A DNA stretch of 64,000 nt from Bacteroidota bacterium (GTDB taxonomy: Bacteria > Bacteroidota > Bacteroidia > Flavobacteriales > Schleiferiaceae). The DNA is taken from positions 1 to 64,000 of the forward strand of contig JANSYJ010000001.1 in assembly GCA_024742495.1 (NCBI GenBank). The letters are read 5' to 3'. Numbering within the stretch: position 1 is the first letter of the stretch; every line of letters begins with the position of its first letter. Positions 7,837 through 16,199 of the stretch are shown in pieces. Made by a program: the position numbers and the translations under genes. The notes under the pieces are model-generated. The model saw only the letters and a program-made list of their open reading frames with translations, had not been told where the DNA came from and did no database searches.

Positions 7837-8397
7837 TTATTTTTTTGATACCGTCAATACAGGATTAATCCAATCAAGGTTGTTAGAGTCCAACAATATT
7901 GATTTATCTACGTCCAGTTCAATAAAGATATCTTTTGACTGTCCTTCTGATAGAAACAGATAGACAGATGTGGTGTCGTAATTATGATCATATGATCCAA
8001 CGTTTTGTAGATTTACATTATAGACTTTTTTTAGCGAAAGTTCTGATGTGTCAGTCCTCACCTTGTAATTTGAAGTTATCAGTCTAAATTCAAATTTTAC
8101 ACTGTCTGTAGTGCAAGCTCTACAAAAGACTCCTCCTTGACCAGACCCAAGAAAGACGGTGTCAGAATTTCTTAGGTTTAATGATATGGTCTGGTTATTT
8201 TCTAAAATATGGCCCGGGTTTATATCGACAATGAGTTGTTGAACGAATATTTTGTCGAAATCAAAAATCAGTTCGTTGAAATTGGGTGTAGGCTTAGAGA
8301 TGAGATGATATCTTATTGTGCTTGGATCAATGGTTTCGTCCTTTTTACAAGATAGTAGAAAGCATGTGATTGTAAGAACTGTGATTAATGACTTCAT
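7837..8397 (-). CDS. Putative lipoprotein of unknown function
   Basis: This 186-residue protein has a lipoprotein signal peptide. Residues 2-14 are hydrophobic and a LLSC lipobox places the modified cysteine at residue 17, followed by Lys and Asp/Glu. The mature part is rich in beta-forming residues and Ser/Thr/Asp, with a FCRACTTDSVKF segment holding two further cysteines near residues 91-94. I do not recognise a family. It probably sits in the outer membrane or periplasm. It is the sole gene of cassette 7705-8452. The ATG at 8397 directly precedes the signal and is well supported. Confidence 0.6.
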   Translation of the reverse strand: MKSLITVLTITCFLLSCKKDETIDPSTIRYHLISKPTPNFNELIFDFDKIFVQQLIVDINPGHILENNQTISLNLRNSDTVFLGSGQGGVFCRACTTDSVKFEFRLITSNYKVRTDTSELSLKKVYNVNLQNVGSYDHNYDTTSVYLFLSEGQSKDIFIELDVDKSILLDSNNLDWINPVLTVSKK

Positions 8398-8452
8398 TAG
8401 GAGATTAAAAATTTTTTATCTAACGGGAGCCTGATTTTTAAATTGCCCACAA

Positions 8453-8932
8453 CGTTAAGTGTAAACACTGAACGGCTTACACTTCATGTCTACTAAATAT
8501 CCAAAATTTAGAAACGATTAAAAAACGGTATGGCGAAGCCGCTACTGTAACTCGCCGTTTTGTGTTTACATACTGTTATCGTGCGTGCATTATTTCTTTT
8601 TTCTAATCAGACCGAGAAATGACCCAGCTAAAATTCTTGGTCTAGCCAATTATTTCCGATCTGATCCTAGTCAGCCTTTTCCCAAAGCTTAATGTCAACA
8701 TTGCGCAATGTGTGATTCGTCAAGATTATAGTCAACCACTTCCCACTTTTAGGCTGCAAGGTCAGGTCGAGCGGCCGCAAAACTGATGGTCAAAGTAAGT
8801 CCAACGGAAGATTGATTTGCCCAATCCAAATCTAAAACGAGTAAGGTCAAGGCCGCAATAATTGGCGAGTGAGATTCAGAGGGCCCTTTTCAGAAGAAGC
8901 GTCTTGGGCCCGGTGCTGAGCATGCACGTTAA
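8453..8932 (-). repeat. ORF-less cassette type A, copy A6
   Basis: This 480-bp type A gene-less cassette lies between the lipoprotein cassette and the 9010-9711 gene cassette. The attC-like palindrome is at 8453-8580. The GTCA box series and GGGCCC hairpin are kept. No gene is visible. Confidence 0.85.
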
Positions 8933-8993
8933 CGGTCTGTGTATGGTGTCGTAGCATCCCGCAGGGTGCTATGCACTATACACCTTGTTAGCG
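8933..8993 (-). repeat. attC-like site of the 9010-9711 cassette
   Basis: R'' CGCTAAC is complementary to the cassette start GTTAGCG at junction 9730/9731. The centre CCCTGCGGGATGC is shared with the sites at 3046 and 4987. The arms are GTGTATAGTGCATAGCA and TGCTACGACACCATACAC on the minus strand. Confidence 0.8.
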
Positions 8994-9009
8994 GTTCGGC
9001 TTTTTATTT

Positions 9010-9711
9010 TCATACTCGTTCAAACATATAAAGTGTGTCCGATATTGTTTTACTAAACTCTTCATCTTCGCTATCATATTTAAAAAATCCTTCTTCTAAT
9101 TGCCCTGAATTAGATTCAATCCAATTAATCAGGGTTTCAATCTCGTCCTGACTAAATTCCTTGAAAGATTTATTCTTTCCCTTTAATTCAGGATAGTAAC
9201 TTTCAACAAAGTCGACATAATTCTTGAAGCCCTGGGATTCGACCCTTACATTCCAATCATTCAACATGGTTGGTAAGTCTTGTATTCTCTTGTTGAGTTC
9301 AATTAAAATTTCTGAGTCGAAATAAGTCGCATTATTAATGTCATATTTCCACCATGCTTTAAGAAATTTCTGAATCGAGTTTTGTTCATCAGATTCCCAC
9401 TCGTTCCAATTTCCATAATCAAGCTTACCCAAAATCACAAAAGTGTCGACAATCAGTTTTCTTGTTGCAGCGAGCTCAAAAATTCGTGGTAAATAGTGTT
9501 TGAAATCATTCACATCTCCCCAAGTGGTCATTGCTTTGAATGCATATCTTGAAACGTCATCGTCTTCTAATTCTCTTAATTGCTTGGAATGTAAAGTCGA
9601 TTTGTCATTGTCAGAAACACAGCACGGACACCCTTCAATGGTTGATTTGAAAGGATATTTTTCGAACGTCTTGTATAGTTCTTCAATCGCTATTTTGAAT
9701 TCTTCCGTCAT
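9010..9711 (-). CDS. Conserved cassette protein of unknown function
   Basis: This acidic, alpha-helical cytosolic protein has 233 residues. A GCPCCVSD motif near residues 27-34 may bind metal with only three cysteines visible. Next comes a HSKQLRELEDDDVSRYAFKA-like helix, then TTWGDVNDFKHYLPRIFEL near residues 62-80, which looks like a family signature I have seen in uncharacterised proteins near toxin and immunity loci. There is no signal peptide or membrane segment. It is the sole gene of cassette 8933-9730, and ATG 9711 lies 20 nt after the cassette junction. No function is assigned. Confidence 0.6.
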   Translation of the reverse strand: MTEEFKIAIEELYKTFEKYPFKSTIEGCPCCVSDNDKSTLHSKQLRELEDDDVSRYAFKAMTTWGDVNDFKHYLPRIFELAATRKLIVDTFVILGKLDYGNWNEWESDEQNSIQKFLKAWWKYDINNATYFDSEILIELNKRIQDLPTMLNDWNVRVESQGFKNYVDFVESYYPELKGKNKSFKEFSQDEIETLINWIESNSGQLEEGFFKYDSEDEEFSKTISDTLYMFERV

Positions 9712-9730
9712 TTCTTCAGCTGACCGCTAA

Positions 9731-10199
9731 CGGCCAGTATAAGCACTGAACGGCTTACACTTCCTTTTGGTGAATATCTTAAATTTTAGCCGCAACTAAA
9801 ACAACATTGCGAAGATCTAAACGCCGCCAGCCGTTTTGTGCTTATACAATGTTAGCATTTGTTAATTCTATTTAAAACGTTTAGCGCTATTCCTTCCCAG
9901 ATCGATCTGGCTTTCAAAATCGCCCACCAATAAGCAGCCTTCAGTCAAAATAGATATGGTCAGCGCCTAGCTTTCGATTTGCAGATTCAGCGCAATACGG
10001 TCAAGCCGATATGGGCTGCGAACCGGATTTATTATGACGCAATGTTGTCATTAACACGGTCCGTTTTTTTATGTCCTGTTGGCCTTTCAAAAAATCCAAA
10101 AGCGTCCTTTATTCAAATCCTGACTGATCAAATCAAGATGTAACTATACGAAGTGCTTTTCCAGTTCAACTGCGCGCTGTGGTGACCAATAAATGCTAA
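9731..10199 (-). repeat. ORF-less cassette type B, copy B3
   Basis: This 469-bp type B gene-less cassette has its attC-like palindrome at 9731-9858. It is followed on the right by A7 and then B4, making a run of three gene-less cassettes. The minority plus-strand frame seen in B1 and B4 is out of phase here. Confidence 0.85.
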
Positions 10200-10680
10200 C
10201 GTTAAGTGTAAACACTGAACGGCTTACACTTCATGTCTTGTAAATATCCAAAATTTAAAAACGACTAAAAAACGGCATGGCGAAGCCGCTACTGTTACTT
10301 GCCGTTTTGTGTTTACACACTGTTATCGTGCGTGCATTATTTCTTTTTTTCTAGTCAGACCGAGAAATAACCCAGCTAACATTCTTGGTCTAGCCTATTA
10401 TTTCCGAGCCGATTCTGGTCAGCCTTTTAACAAAGCCTAATGTCAACAATTCGCGATGTATGATTCGTCAAGATTTTAGTCAACCACTTTCCGCCTTTAG
10501 GCTGCAAGGTCAAGTCGAGCGGCCACAAAACAGATAGTCAAAACGAGTTCAACGGAAAACTGGTTTGCTCAAACCAAACCCAAAACGAGTGAGGTCAAGG
10601 CCGCGGTAATTGGCGAGTGAATTCCGGAGGGCCCTTTTCAGAAGAAGCGTCTTGGGCCCGGTGCTGAGCATGCACGTTAA
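10200..10680 (-). repeat. ORF-less cassette type A, copy A7
   Basis: This 481-bp type A gene-less cassette sits between B3 and B4. It is the type A copy nearest the recombinase. The palindrome, GTCA boxes and GGGCCC hairpin are all present. No gene is visible. Confidence 0.85.
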
Positions 10681-11139
10681 CGGCCAGTATAAGCACTGAA
10701 CGGCTTACACTTCCTTTTGGTGAATATCCTAAATTTAGCCGCAACCAAAAACAGCGTTGCGAAGATCTAAATGCCGCCAGCCGTTTTGTGCTTATACAAT
10801 GTTAGCGTTTGTTCATTTTATTTAAAACGTTTAACAACATTCCTTCCCCAATCGACCTGGCCTTCAAAATCGTCCGCCTTTTAAGCAGCCTTCAGTCAAA
10901 ATAGATATGATCAGCGCCTAGCTTTCGATTTGCAGATTCAGCGCAATACGGTCAAGCCGATATGGGCTGCGAACCGGATTATTAATGACGCAATTCAGTC
11001 CGTTTTTTTATGTCCGGTTGACCTCTCAAAAAAATCCAAAACTGTCTTTTTTTCAAAGCCTGACTGGTCAAATCAAGAAGTAATTATGCGCAACGGTTTT
11101 CCAGTTCAACTGCGCGGTGTGGTGACCGATAAACGCTAA
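10681..11139 (-). repeat. ORF-less cassette type B, copy B4
   Basis: This 459-bp type B gene-less cassette is the second cassette from the recombinase end. It has lost about 12 bp relative to B1-B3 around 10990-11000. The attC-like palindrome is at 10681-10809. Confidence 0.85.
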
Positions 11140-11264
11140 CGGTCTTGTATATGAAAAGTAGCGGATTTTTTGCACTAATTTTTCGGATTATAACTGACCT
11201 TTAATTTATTCATTTTGTTTCGATTAAGCGATTAAACCGCTATTTTTTATATACGTTGTTGTGT
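11140..11264 (-). repeat. attC-like site of the restriction-modification cassette
   Basis: R'' ACACAAC is the exact complement of GTTGTGT, which begins the cassette at 14484/14485 next to the recombinase. The arms GTATATAAAAAATAGCGG and CCGCTACTTTTCATATAC enclose an AT-rich loop. The match over 3.3 kb is strong evidence that the whole restriction-modification operon is one cassette. Confidence 0.8.
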
Positions 11265-11281
11265 TTTCGTACTTTTTTCGT

Positions 11282-12931
11282 TCAGTTTGTAGCGTTGGAA
11301 AAGGCATACTCTTTTGTGATTTTTGGTGTTGTGTTGGCTGGTGCGAATTGCAAATGTGTATGGCTTTTAGCGTTGGTAAATTCAATTCGTAAAATTTCAT
11401 CTATTCCACTTATAAATTTCTCGTCTTTACTCTCTTTGTATTCAGTATAAAGGTCTAAAATTCGGTCAACTTGCGATTCTGATAAAGTGGATAAATCAAG
11501 CATTTTTGATTTGTTCAAGTCGTTTGGCTCAAATTTCTTTAAACCATTTCCATATTCACGTCTATTATCACTAAAAATTTCTTTGGCAACATCAGTTAAT
11601 AAATAAGCAAAAAGTAAATCATTATTAATCTTTGAGAATAAATTTGAATTTGTTGGATAGACACAATGAAAAGTAGTCAGATTAGAAATTCCTGCTTCAT
11701 TTCGTATAAATTTGACCCCATTTCTATTAAACACAGAAACCCAAATTGGTGCAGGTGGACGATTTTCTAAAGAATACCAAGGTTTTCTACTTTTTGTTAA
11801 ATATTTCTCATTTACTTCTTCCTTAACTCCTTTTTCTATGTAATCTAAAACACCCTTATTACTAGAGTTTTTACCATCAAATAAATATACCAGTTCATTG
11901 TTTTTAACTAAATTTTTATAATTAGATTCTGTAAAGAAATTACCCTTCACATCTTTTGCTTTACAAATACAAGGCAACAAGTTTTCTTTTGGAATGGAAA
12001 ACTCTTTAGCTTTTGATTCATTGAATGTAAAATAATCATTTGCACCAGTTGCAATACCTCTAACAACTTTAGCGTAATTAGAAAAAGGCACAAGATTTTT
12101 GTAATTAATTGAATTTTGTAATTGATAATATTTACGCCATTTAATATTTGGGTCTAAATCATTTAGTTTAAAAGTAAATTCGCCTCTTCCTTTTGGATAT
12201 GATTTTATAAAAGTATCAATTAGTTGTAAATCAGATTTAGAATCTATTGTTGATATATTTATTTCTGAATTGTTTTTGTCATTGGCTAAAAGAAGTATTG
12301 ATGCAGTAGTCATAGCATCATCAAACACATTTTCTTTAAAATCGATAACAAATAAGTGTCTTAAAGTTTTAGTTTTTAGAAGGTACTCTTTTACTAGTTT
12401 ACCATAGTCGGAATTTAGAAATTCAGATGGTATAATATAAGCAGCTCTTCCATTTTTTTTTAGTTGAAAAATTGATTTTAAAAGAAAAAGAGTGTAAAGA
12501 TTTGTAAATCCGTTGAATTTAAATTTTAAATTATTTTCAACTTCCTGTAAGATTTGTTTGTTGTCATAATCGTGAAATTTTAAATAAGGTGGATTGCAAA
12601 TGATTCCATCATATTTGTTTTTCCAATCATTATACATATAATCTTCGAGGTTCAATGAAACATTATTTTGAGATTTGAAATGTGTTTTTGCTTCATTAAG
12701 AATTGTTTCATCAATATCAAAACCTTTAATTTTTAATTTATCTTGTTTAGTCAGTAAAGTCCTTGAAAATATTCCCAAACCAAAAGCTGGTTCTAAAACA
12801 GTTTTTAATGATTTGTTGCCTAGTAACCAATCAGACATAAGATTTGCAATTGGTTGCGGTGTAAAAAATTGGGCAAATTCTTTACGATGAGTTAAACTAG
12901 TCTTATTCGTATATATTTTTTCTAACTCCAT
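11282..12931 (-). CDS. Type II N6-adenine DNA methyltransferase (AccI-like modification enzyme)
   Basis: This 549-residue protein methylates adenine in a restriction site to protect host DNA. Motif X is AQFFTP (residues 20-25), motif I is LEPAFGLGIF (47-56), which binds S-adenosylmethionine, and motif IV is NPPY (113-116), the catalytic loop of N6-adenine methyltransferases. The C-terminal half (about 270-500) is a TaqI-like target-recognition region. The size and the partner resemble M.AccI (about 540 residues, as I recall), so GTMKAC-type specificity is possible but unproven. The ATG is one nt after the endonuclease stop. Base composition is much more AT-rich than in the core genes, suggesting transfer. 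Confidence 0.85.
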   Translation of the reverse strand: MELEKIYTNKTSLTHRKEFAQFFTPQPIANLMSDWLLGNKSLKTVLEPAFGLGIFSRTLLTKQDKLKIKGFDIDETILNEAKTHFKSQNNVSLNLEDYMYNDWKNKYDGIICNPPYLKFHDYDNKQILQEVENNLKFKFNGFTNLYTLFLLKSIFQLKKNGRAAYIIPSEFLNSDYGKLVKEYLLKTKTLRHLFVIDFKENVFDDAMTTASILLLANDKNNSEINISTIDSKSDLQLIDTFIKSYPKGRGEFTFKLNDLDPNIKWRKYYQLQNSINYKNLVPFSNYAKVVRGIATGANDYFTFNESKAKEFSIPKENLLPCICKAKDVKGNFFTESNYKNLVKNNELVYLFDGKNSSNKGVLDYIEKGVKEEVNEKYLTKSRKPWYSLENRPPAPIWVSVFNRNGVKFIRNEAGISNLTTFHCVYPTNSNLFSKINNDLLFAYLLTDVAKEIFSDNRREYGNGLKKFEPNDLNKSKMLDLSTLSESQVDRILDLYTEYKESKDEKFISGIDEILRIEFTNAKSHTHLQFAPANTTPKITKEYAFSNATN

Positions 12932-12932
12932 C

Positions 12933-14027
12933 TTAAAAATCTGTTATGTTTAATAATTCTTTAAGGCTGTCAATATCTAAATAAGCAGTTCCCTTTTCAA
13001 AGCTAACGTAAAATAATAATCGTCCTCGACCCATTTCTCTCCTTACGCTTTTGTGTTCAGGTTCAAGTACTTTATATGCAACTTGATTTGTATTACGTGT
13101 ATTGATTTTTACAGTCGTTTTATTTTGATTCTTTATGTCTTGACTAATTTCATAGTGTGTTCCTTCTTTGTCAGGTTCAGTAAGTAAAGTCAAGATGTTT
13201 TTAAATGATATTCCATAAGATTTGTCAAAGAAAACTTGAAAATAATAATGTGGAACATTGAATGTTTCAGCCCATTTATAAACGACCTTAACATCTTCTA
13301 TTTTTGGCGTAATACTTAAATAATCTCTTTTTTGAACAATGTTTATATTATCTTTTAAGTCCTTAAAAAGTAACGAAAGCTGTTGAAGTCTATCGGTTGC
13401 TTTCCAACTTGGTCTTCTGAAGTTTATAGCGTTAACTGTTTCTTCATTGATGCTATTTAAGATATCTATAAAGTGTTTCTTCTTATCATCTTTTAAAATG
13501 TCCGAATATTCAGCTAATATTTTGTCTTTTACAGCGAGTGCTTCTTTAAGGTGATATGCTGTTCTGTCTTGCATTTCTTTTTCGTATTTATCAATAAGAA
13601 ATGCACTCGAACGTATTTCTAAACCTGCAATTGATTTTTTTACATAGTCTGTAATCGAAGAATGTTCAAGGTTGCTAATATCAAATCCAAGTTTAGCATC
13701 AAAATCAGTTTTTTTAAATACTAGTAAATCTGGTCGTTTTCCAATAGTATCTAATTCATCTTGAAAGTCTGTATAGAATTCATCAAATCCACTATCTCCA
13801 GCAATTAGGTCATCTGATTTTCCATAACGCACAGCTACATAATTCTCTGAAGTTTCATTGATAGCTCTAAAAATCAAATCTTCTGCCCAATCTCCTTGTT
13901 CTTTATTAGTAATAAAGTTAGAAGATGCCTGTGTTGGTGGCGATGTTCTATCTCTTGGTATTGAGAAATCAATTATTGATGTAGGTATAGTTTTCGTAAT
14001 TTCTCTTAATTCTTCAAAGTAGGTCAT
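12933..14027 (-). CDS. Type II restriction endonuclease, AccI-like
   Basis: This 364-residue protein is predicted to cleave unmodified DNA. The N-terminus carries [17 protein letters not shown] and NKEQGDWAE segments (residues 20-48) that I associate with AccI-family enzymes. A PD-(D/E)XK-like core is suggested by GKRPDLLVF (Asp100) and the later GLEIRSSAF segment (Glu137, Arg139). The length is close to AccI (about 370). The start overlaps the regulator stop by four bases (ATGA), and the stop is one nt before the methyltransferase start, so the three genes form one operon. The family assignment rests on recalled motifs; the restriction role is well supported by context. Confidence 0.75.
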   Translation of the reverse strand: MTYFEELREITKTIPTSIIDFSIPRDRTSPPTQASSNFITNKEQGDWAEDLIFRAINETSENYVAVRYGKSDDLIAGDSGFDEFYTDFQDELDTIGKRPDLLVFKKTDFDAKLGFDISNLEHSSITDYVKKSIAGLEIRSSAFLIDKYEKEMQDRTAYHLKEALAVKDKILAEYSDILKDDKKKHFIDILNSINEETVNAINFRRPSWKATDRLQQLSLLFKDLKDNINIVQKRDYLSITPKIEDVKVVYKWAETFNVPHYYFQVFFDKSYGISFKNILTLLTEPDKEGTHYEISQDIKNQNKTTVKINTRNTNQVAYKVLEPEHKSVRREMGRGRLLFYVSFEKGTAYLDIDSLKELLNITDF

Positions 14028-14317
14028 AGTGTTTTTCTGTATTTTATTTCTTGTTCAGCAACTTTTAAAACTTCAATTGCTTTTTTTTCATCTTTGATTA
14101 AGTCATAAACTTTATTAGCAAGCCACAAAGTTTCTAATTCAGAATATGAGTATTTGAATAACTTACTAATAGTTATCAGATGTTCTTTTTTAAGATTTTT
14201 TTGATTACTCTCTATTTTACTTAAATAGGCATCTCCAACTTTTAATTCGTAGGCAAGTTCTCTTTGTAACATTCCTTTTTTCTCTCTTAACTCCCGTATT
14301 TTCTGACCGATTGTCAT
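14024..14317 (-). CDS. XRE-family controller (C) protein of the restriction-modification operon
   Basis: This 97-residue protein has an N-terminal Cro/C1-type helix-turn-helix (residues 4-58; [20 protein letters not shown] covers the HTH). A C-terminal helix probably serves in dimerisation. Controller proteins delay endonuclease expression until methylation is established. It is the first gene of the operon and overlaps the endonuclease by ATGA. A TTTGAC/GTCAAA inverted repeat overlaps a -7 promoter box just upstream, which fits autoregulation. Most C proteins are about 80 residues, so this one is slightly longer. Confidence 0.75.
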   Translation of the reverse strand: MTIGQKIRELREKKGMLQRELAYELKVGDAYLSKIESNQKNLKKEHLITISKLFKYSYSELETLWLANKVYDLIKDEKKAIEVLKVAEQEIKYRKTL

Positions 14318-14325
14318 TTTCCTTT

Positions 14326-14370
14326 ATTTGACTTGACTTAATTTGGTCAAACATACTAAATGTTTTCCAA
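14326..14370 (-). promoter_or_regulatory. Promoter and candidate controller operator of the restriction-modification operon
   Basis: On the minus strand the Bacteroidota -7 box TATGTTTG lies at 14355-14348, about 31 nt upstream of the ATG. An imperfect palindrome GTTTGACC ... AAGTCAAGTCAAA (14351-14326) overlaps it and extends into the leader. This is a typical place for a C-protein operator. No strong -33 TTTG is seen, though a TTG lies near 14380. Confidence 0.5.
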
Positions 14371-14381
14371 GTTTTTATTCA

Positions 14382-14436
14382 AGCGTTGGGAAATTTTAGC
14401 TCTTTTGGTTTTTAGAGCGTTGGAATTGAGCGTTGG
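14382..14436. repeat. AGCGTTGG octamer cluster
   Basis: Three direct copies of AGCGTTGG lie at 14382-14389, 14416-14423 and 14429-14436, upstream of the restriction-modification promoter. Two more lie at 11291-11298 and 11369-11376 inside the 3' end of the methyltransferase gene. GTTGG resembles the GTTRRRY core of integron sites, but this could be coincidence. Confidence 0.55.
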
Positions 14437-14484
14437 CAAAAACCGAAAGTGCTAAAATATGCGGTGGGTCAGTATGAAACACAA

Positions 14485-14520
14485 CGTAGGGATATGGTGG
14501 TAATTGATTTTATATCCCCT
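14485..14520 (-). other. Putative attI primary recombination site
   Basis: The first cassette begins with TTGTGT at 14484. The base on the other side of the junction (14485) and the 36 bp to the recombinase stop codon are therefore the expected attI. An inverted repeat GGGATAT (14489-14495) / ATATCCC (14512-14518) with a 16-bp spacer lies here and could bind the recombinase. Only the junction itself is strongly supported. Confidence 0.5.
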
Positions 14521-15651
14521 TTACAAATCTAAAGGATTTACGATGGATTTGAAGGAATCATTCGCAACGTGGGTGTAGATCTCCGTGGTTTTGCTGGATG
14601 AATGACCCAACAAAATTTGAATGCGACGAAGGTCAATGCCGCTCTCCAAAAGATGCGTGGCAAAACTGTGCCGCAGCATATGCGGCGTAATGTTCCGCTT
14701 TATACCGGCCTTCTCCTTGGCCGATTTCAAAATACAACGCACACTACTAGAACTGTACCGCTTTCTTAATGGACCTTCGAAAAGCCAGTCCTTTGGACGA
14801 TAAATCTTATAGTACTCGCGTAAATCGGTCAAGGTCTGCTTGGCTAATAAGGTCAATCTATCTTTGCCGCCCTTGGCGTTTTTCACGCGAACCAACATGC
14901 GGAAACTATCTATATCCGTGATCTTTAAATTTATCAGCTCACTACGGCGTAAACCAGCCGAATACAGCAAGGAGATAATGCATTTATGCTTAATGTTCTC
15001 GGTGTTTTTCAATAATAAGTTCACCTCCTCCTTGGAGACTACTTCTGGTAAACTCTTCTTCTTAATCGGTCGCTCTATATGGTAAAAACGATTGGGCATG
15101 CCCAAAACCACTTCATAGTAGAACTTAATGGAATTAATGGCAATGTTAATCGCCGAATCGGACTTGTTCGCGTGAATCATTGTTTGAAGATAAGCGCGAA
15201 TATCCCCCTCATTAATCTCCATCAAATCCCTTTCCTTGAAATGATTAATAAAAGTCTCAAAGGCACTGATATAGCTCTTTACCGTGTTATTGGCATAGCG
15301 GCGGAGCTCTAGTTTTAATAAGTATTCTTCCGGACAAGTTCGCCTACTTGGCGACGGACTCCGCTTGCGAAACCATTCTACATCCATGACTTCTCCCGAA
15401 TGCTGTTTCGTAGGACGGTTCTGGAAAAAATAAGAGGTGTTAACCCAGGCGAATCCACGAAAAGTGCTGAAAATTAATTTGAGTTTTTCCTTGTTGTTCG
15501 GTACATAAACCATGTTGAACTCCTTGCTCCATTTGGCCTCACCCAAGCTGACGGCCAAACTTTTTAGAACCTTATCCTGCTGGAATTGAAGTCCAATAAA
15601 CTTCTCATTGGCAATCACCAAATGCTTTAATGTAATGTGTCTCTTAGGCAT
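14521..15651 (-). CDS. Tyrosine recombinase of the cassette array (integron-integrase analogue, Xer-like)
   Basis: This 376-residue tyrosine recombinase has all catalytic residues: Arg235 (GLRRSE), Lys263 (GGKDR), His324 and Arg327 (HMLRH), His350 (LLGH) and Tyr359 (IYTHV). An extra N-terminal region of about 100 residues precedes the SAM-like core-binding domain (about 105-190). This style is common in Bacteroidota. Between GGKDR and the HxLR box there is no IntI-type insertion. The gene points into the array, the inverse of classical integrons but as described for spirochaete integrons. A promoter driving it could also transcribe the first cassettes. Its role on these attC sites is inferred from position and polarity. 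Confidence 0.8.
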   Translation of the reverse strand: MPKRHITLKHLVIANEKFIGLQFQQDKVLKSLAVSLGEAKWSKEFNMVYVPNNKEKLKLIFSTFRGFAWVNTSYFFQNRPTKQHSGEVMDVEWFRKRSPSPSRRTCPEEYLLKLELRRYANNTVKSYISAFETFINHFKERDLMEINEGDIRAYLQTMIHANKSDSAINIAINSIKFYYEVVLGMPNRFYHIERPIKKKSLPEVVSKEEVNLLLKNTENIKHKCIISLLYSAGLRRSELINLKITDIDSFRMLVRVKNAKGGKDRLTLLAKQTLTDLREYYKIYRPKDWLFEGPLRKRYSSSSVRCILKSAKEKAGIKRNITPHMLRHSFATHLLESGIDLRRIQILLGHSSSKTTEIYTHVANDSFKSIVNPLDL

Positions 15652-15719
15652 ATAATATCAGATTTAAATGCCTAAATAAACTGATAGGGGGACCCGGGAT
15701 TGGGGTAAAAGGTAGATTT

Positions 15720-16118
15720 ATGCGGATAATTAAACGTAAGTGTAAAATGAGAAGCTGTTTAGACTGTGGGAAAAAATTGGAGGGGCGTGTGGACAAGAAA
15801 TTTTGTGACCCCTACTGCAAAAGCAACTACCACTACGAAAGAAATAAAGTTAAAGATCAAAGCCTCTTTAAAAAGGTGGATCAACAACTGAAGCTAAACC
15901 GACGCCTCCTCCGACAATTTAATAAAGCCGGAAAAGCAGTGGTGAGAGCCGAGCATATTATAGCACTCGGGTTTAACCCCAACTACTTCACCAATTACTG
16001 GAAGAATAAAAAAGGCGATGTCTACCTCTTTGTTTACGAATTCGGATTTCTAAAGCGAAAAGAAAATGGAAAGTGGAAATACATCCTCATCCAATGGCAA
16101 GATTATATGAAAGCCTAA
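15720..16118 (+). CDS. Small zinc-ribbon protein
   Basis: This basic protein of 132 residues has an N-terminal zinc-ribbon-like motif: CLDCGKKLEGRVDKKFC then DPYC, giving four cysteines in CxxC...CxxxC spacing at about residues 14-34. A Lys/Arg-rich helical part and a C-terminal aromatic segment (NPNYFTNYWKNKKGDVYLF) follow. Such proteins are common and uncharacterised in Flavobacteriia; nucleic-acid binding is likely but not shown. A second in-frame ATG at 15747 is an equally good start. It diverges from the recombinase across 68 bp, so the two may share a regulatory region. Confidence 0.65.
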   Translation: MRIIKRKCKMRSCLDCGKKLEGRVDKKFCDPYCKSNYHYERNKVKDQSLFKKVDQQLKLNRRLLRQFNKAGKAVVRAEHIIALGFNPNYFTNYWKNKKGDVYLFVYEFGFLKRKENGKWKYILIQWQDYMKA

Positions 16119-16199
16119 AAGGCCTTTCCACCTTTAGCCCTGCCCTAAAACCTATCCAAAAATGCTTCCCACTGCCAAGCAAGCTCCTAGCAAGCCTTT

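Noticed and set aside
14487-14518. GGGATAT/ATATCCC inverted repeat as a terminator of the recombinase
   Set aside because: The stem is only 7 bp with a 16-bp loop, and no T-run follows on the minus strand. It is more likely part of attI.
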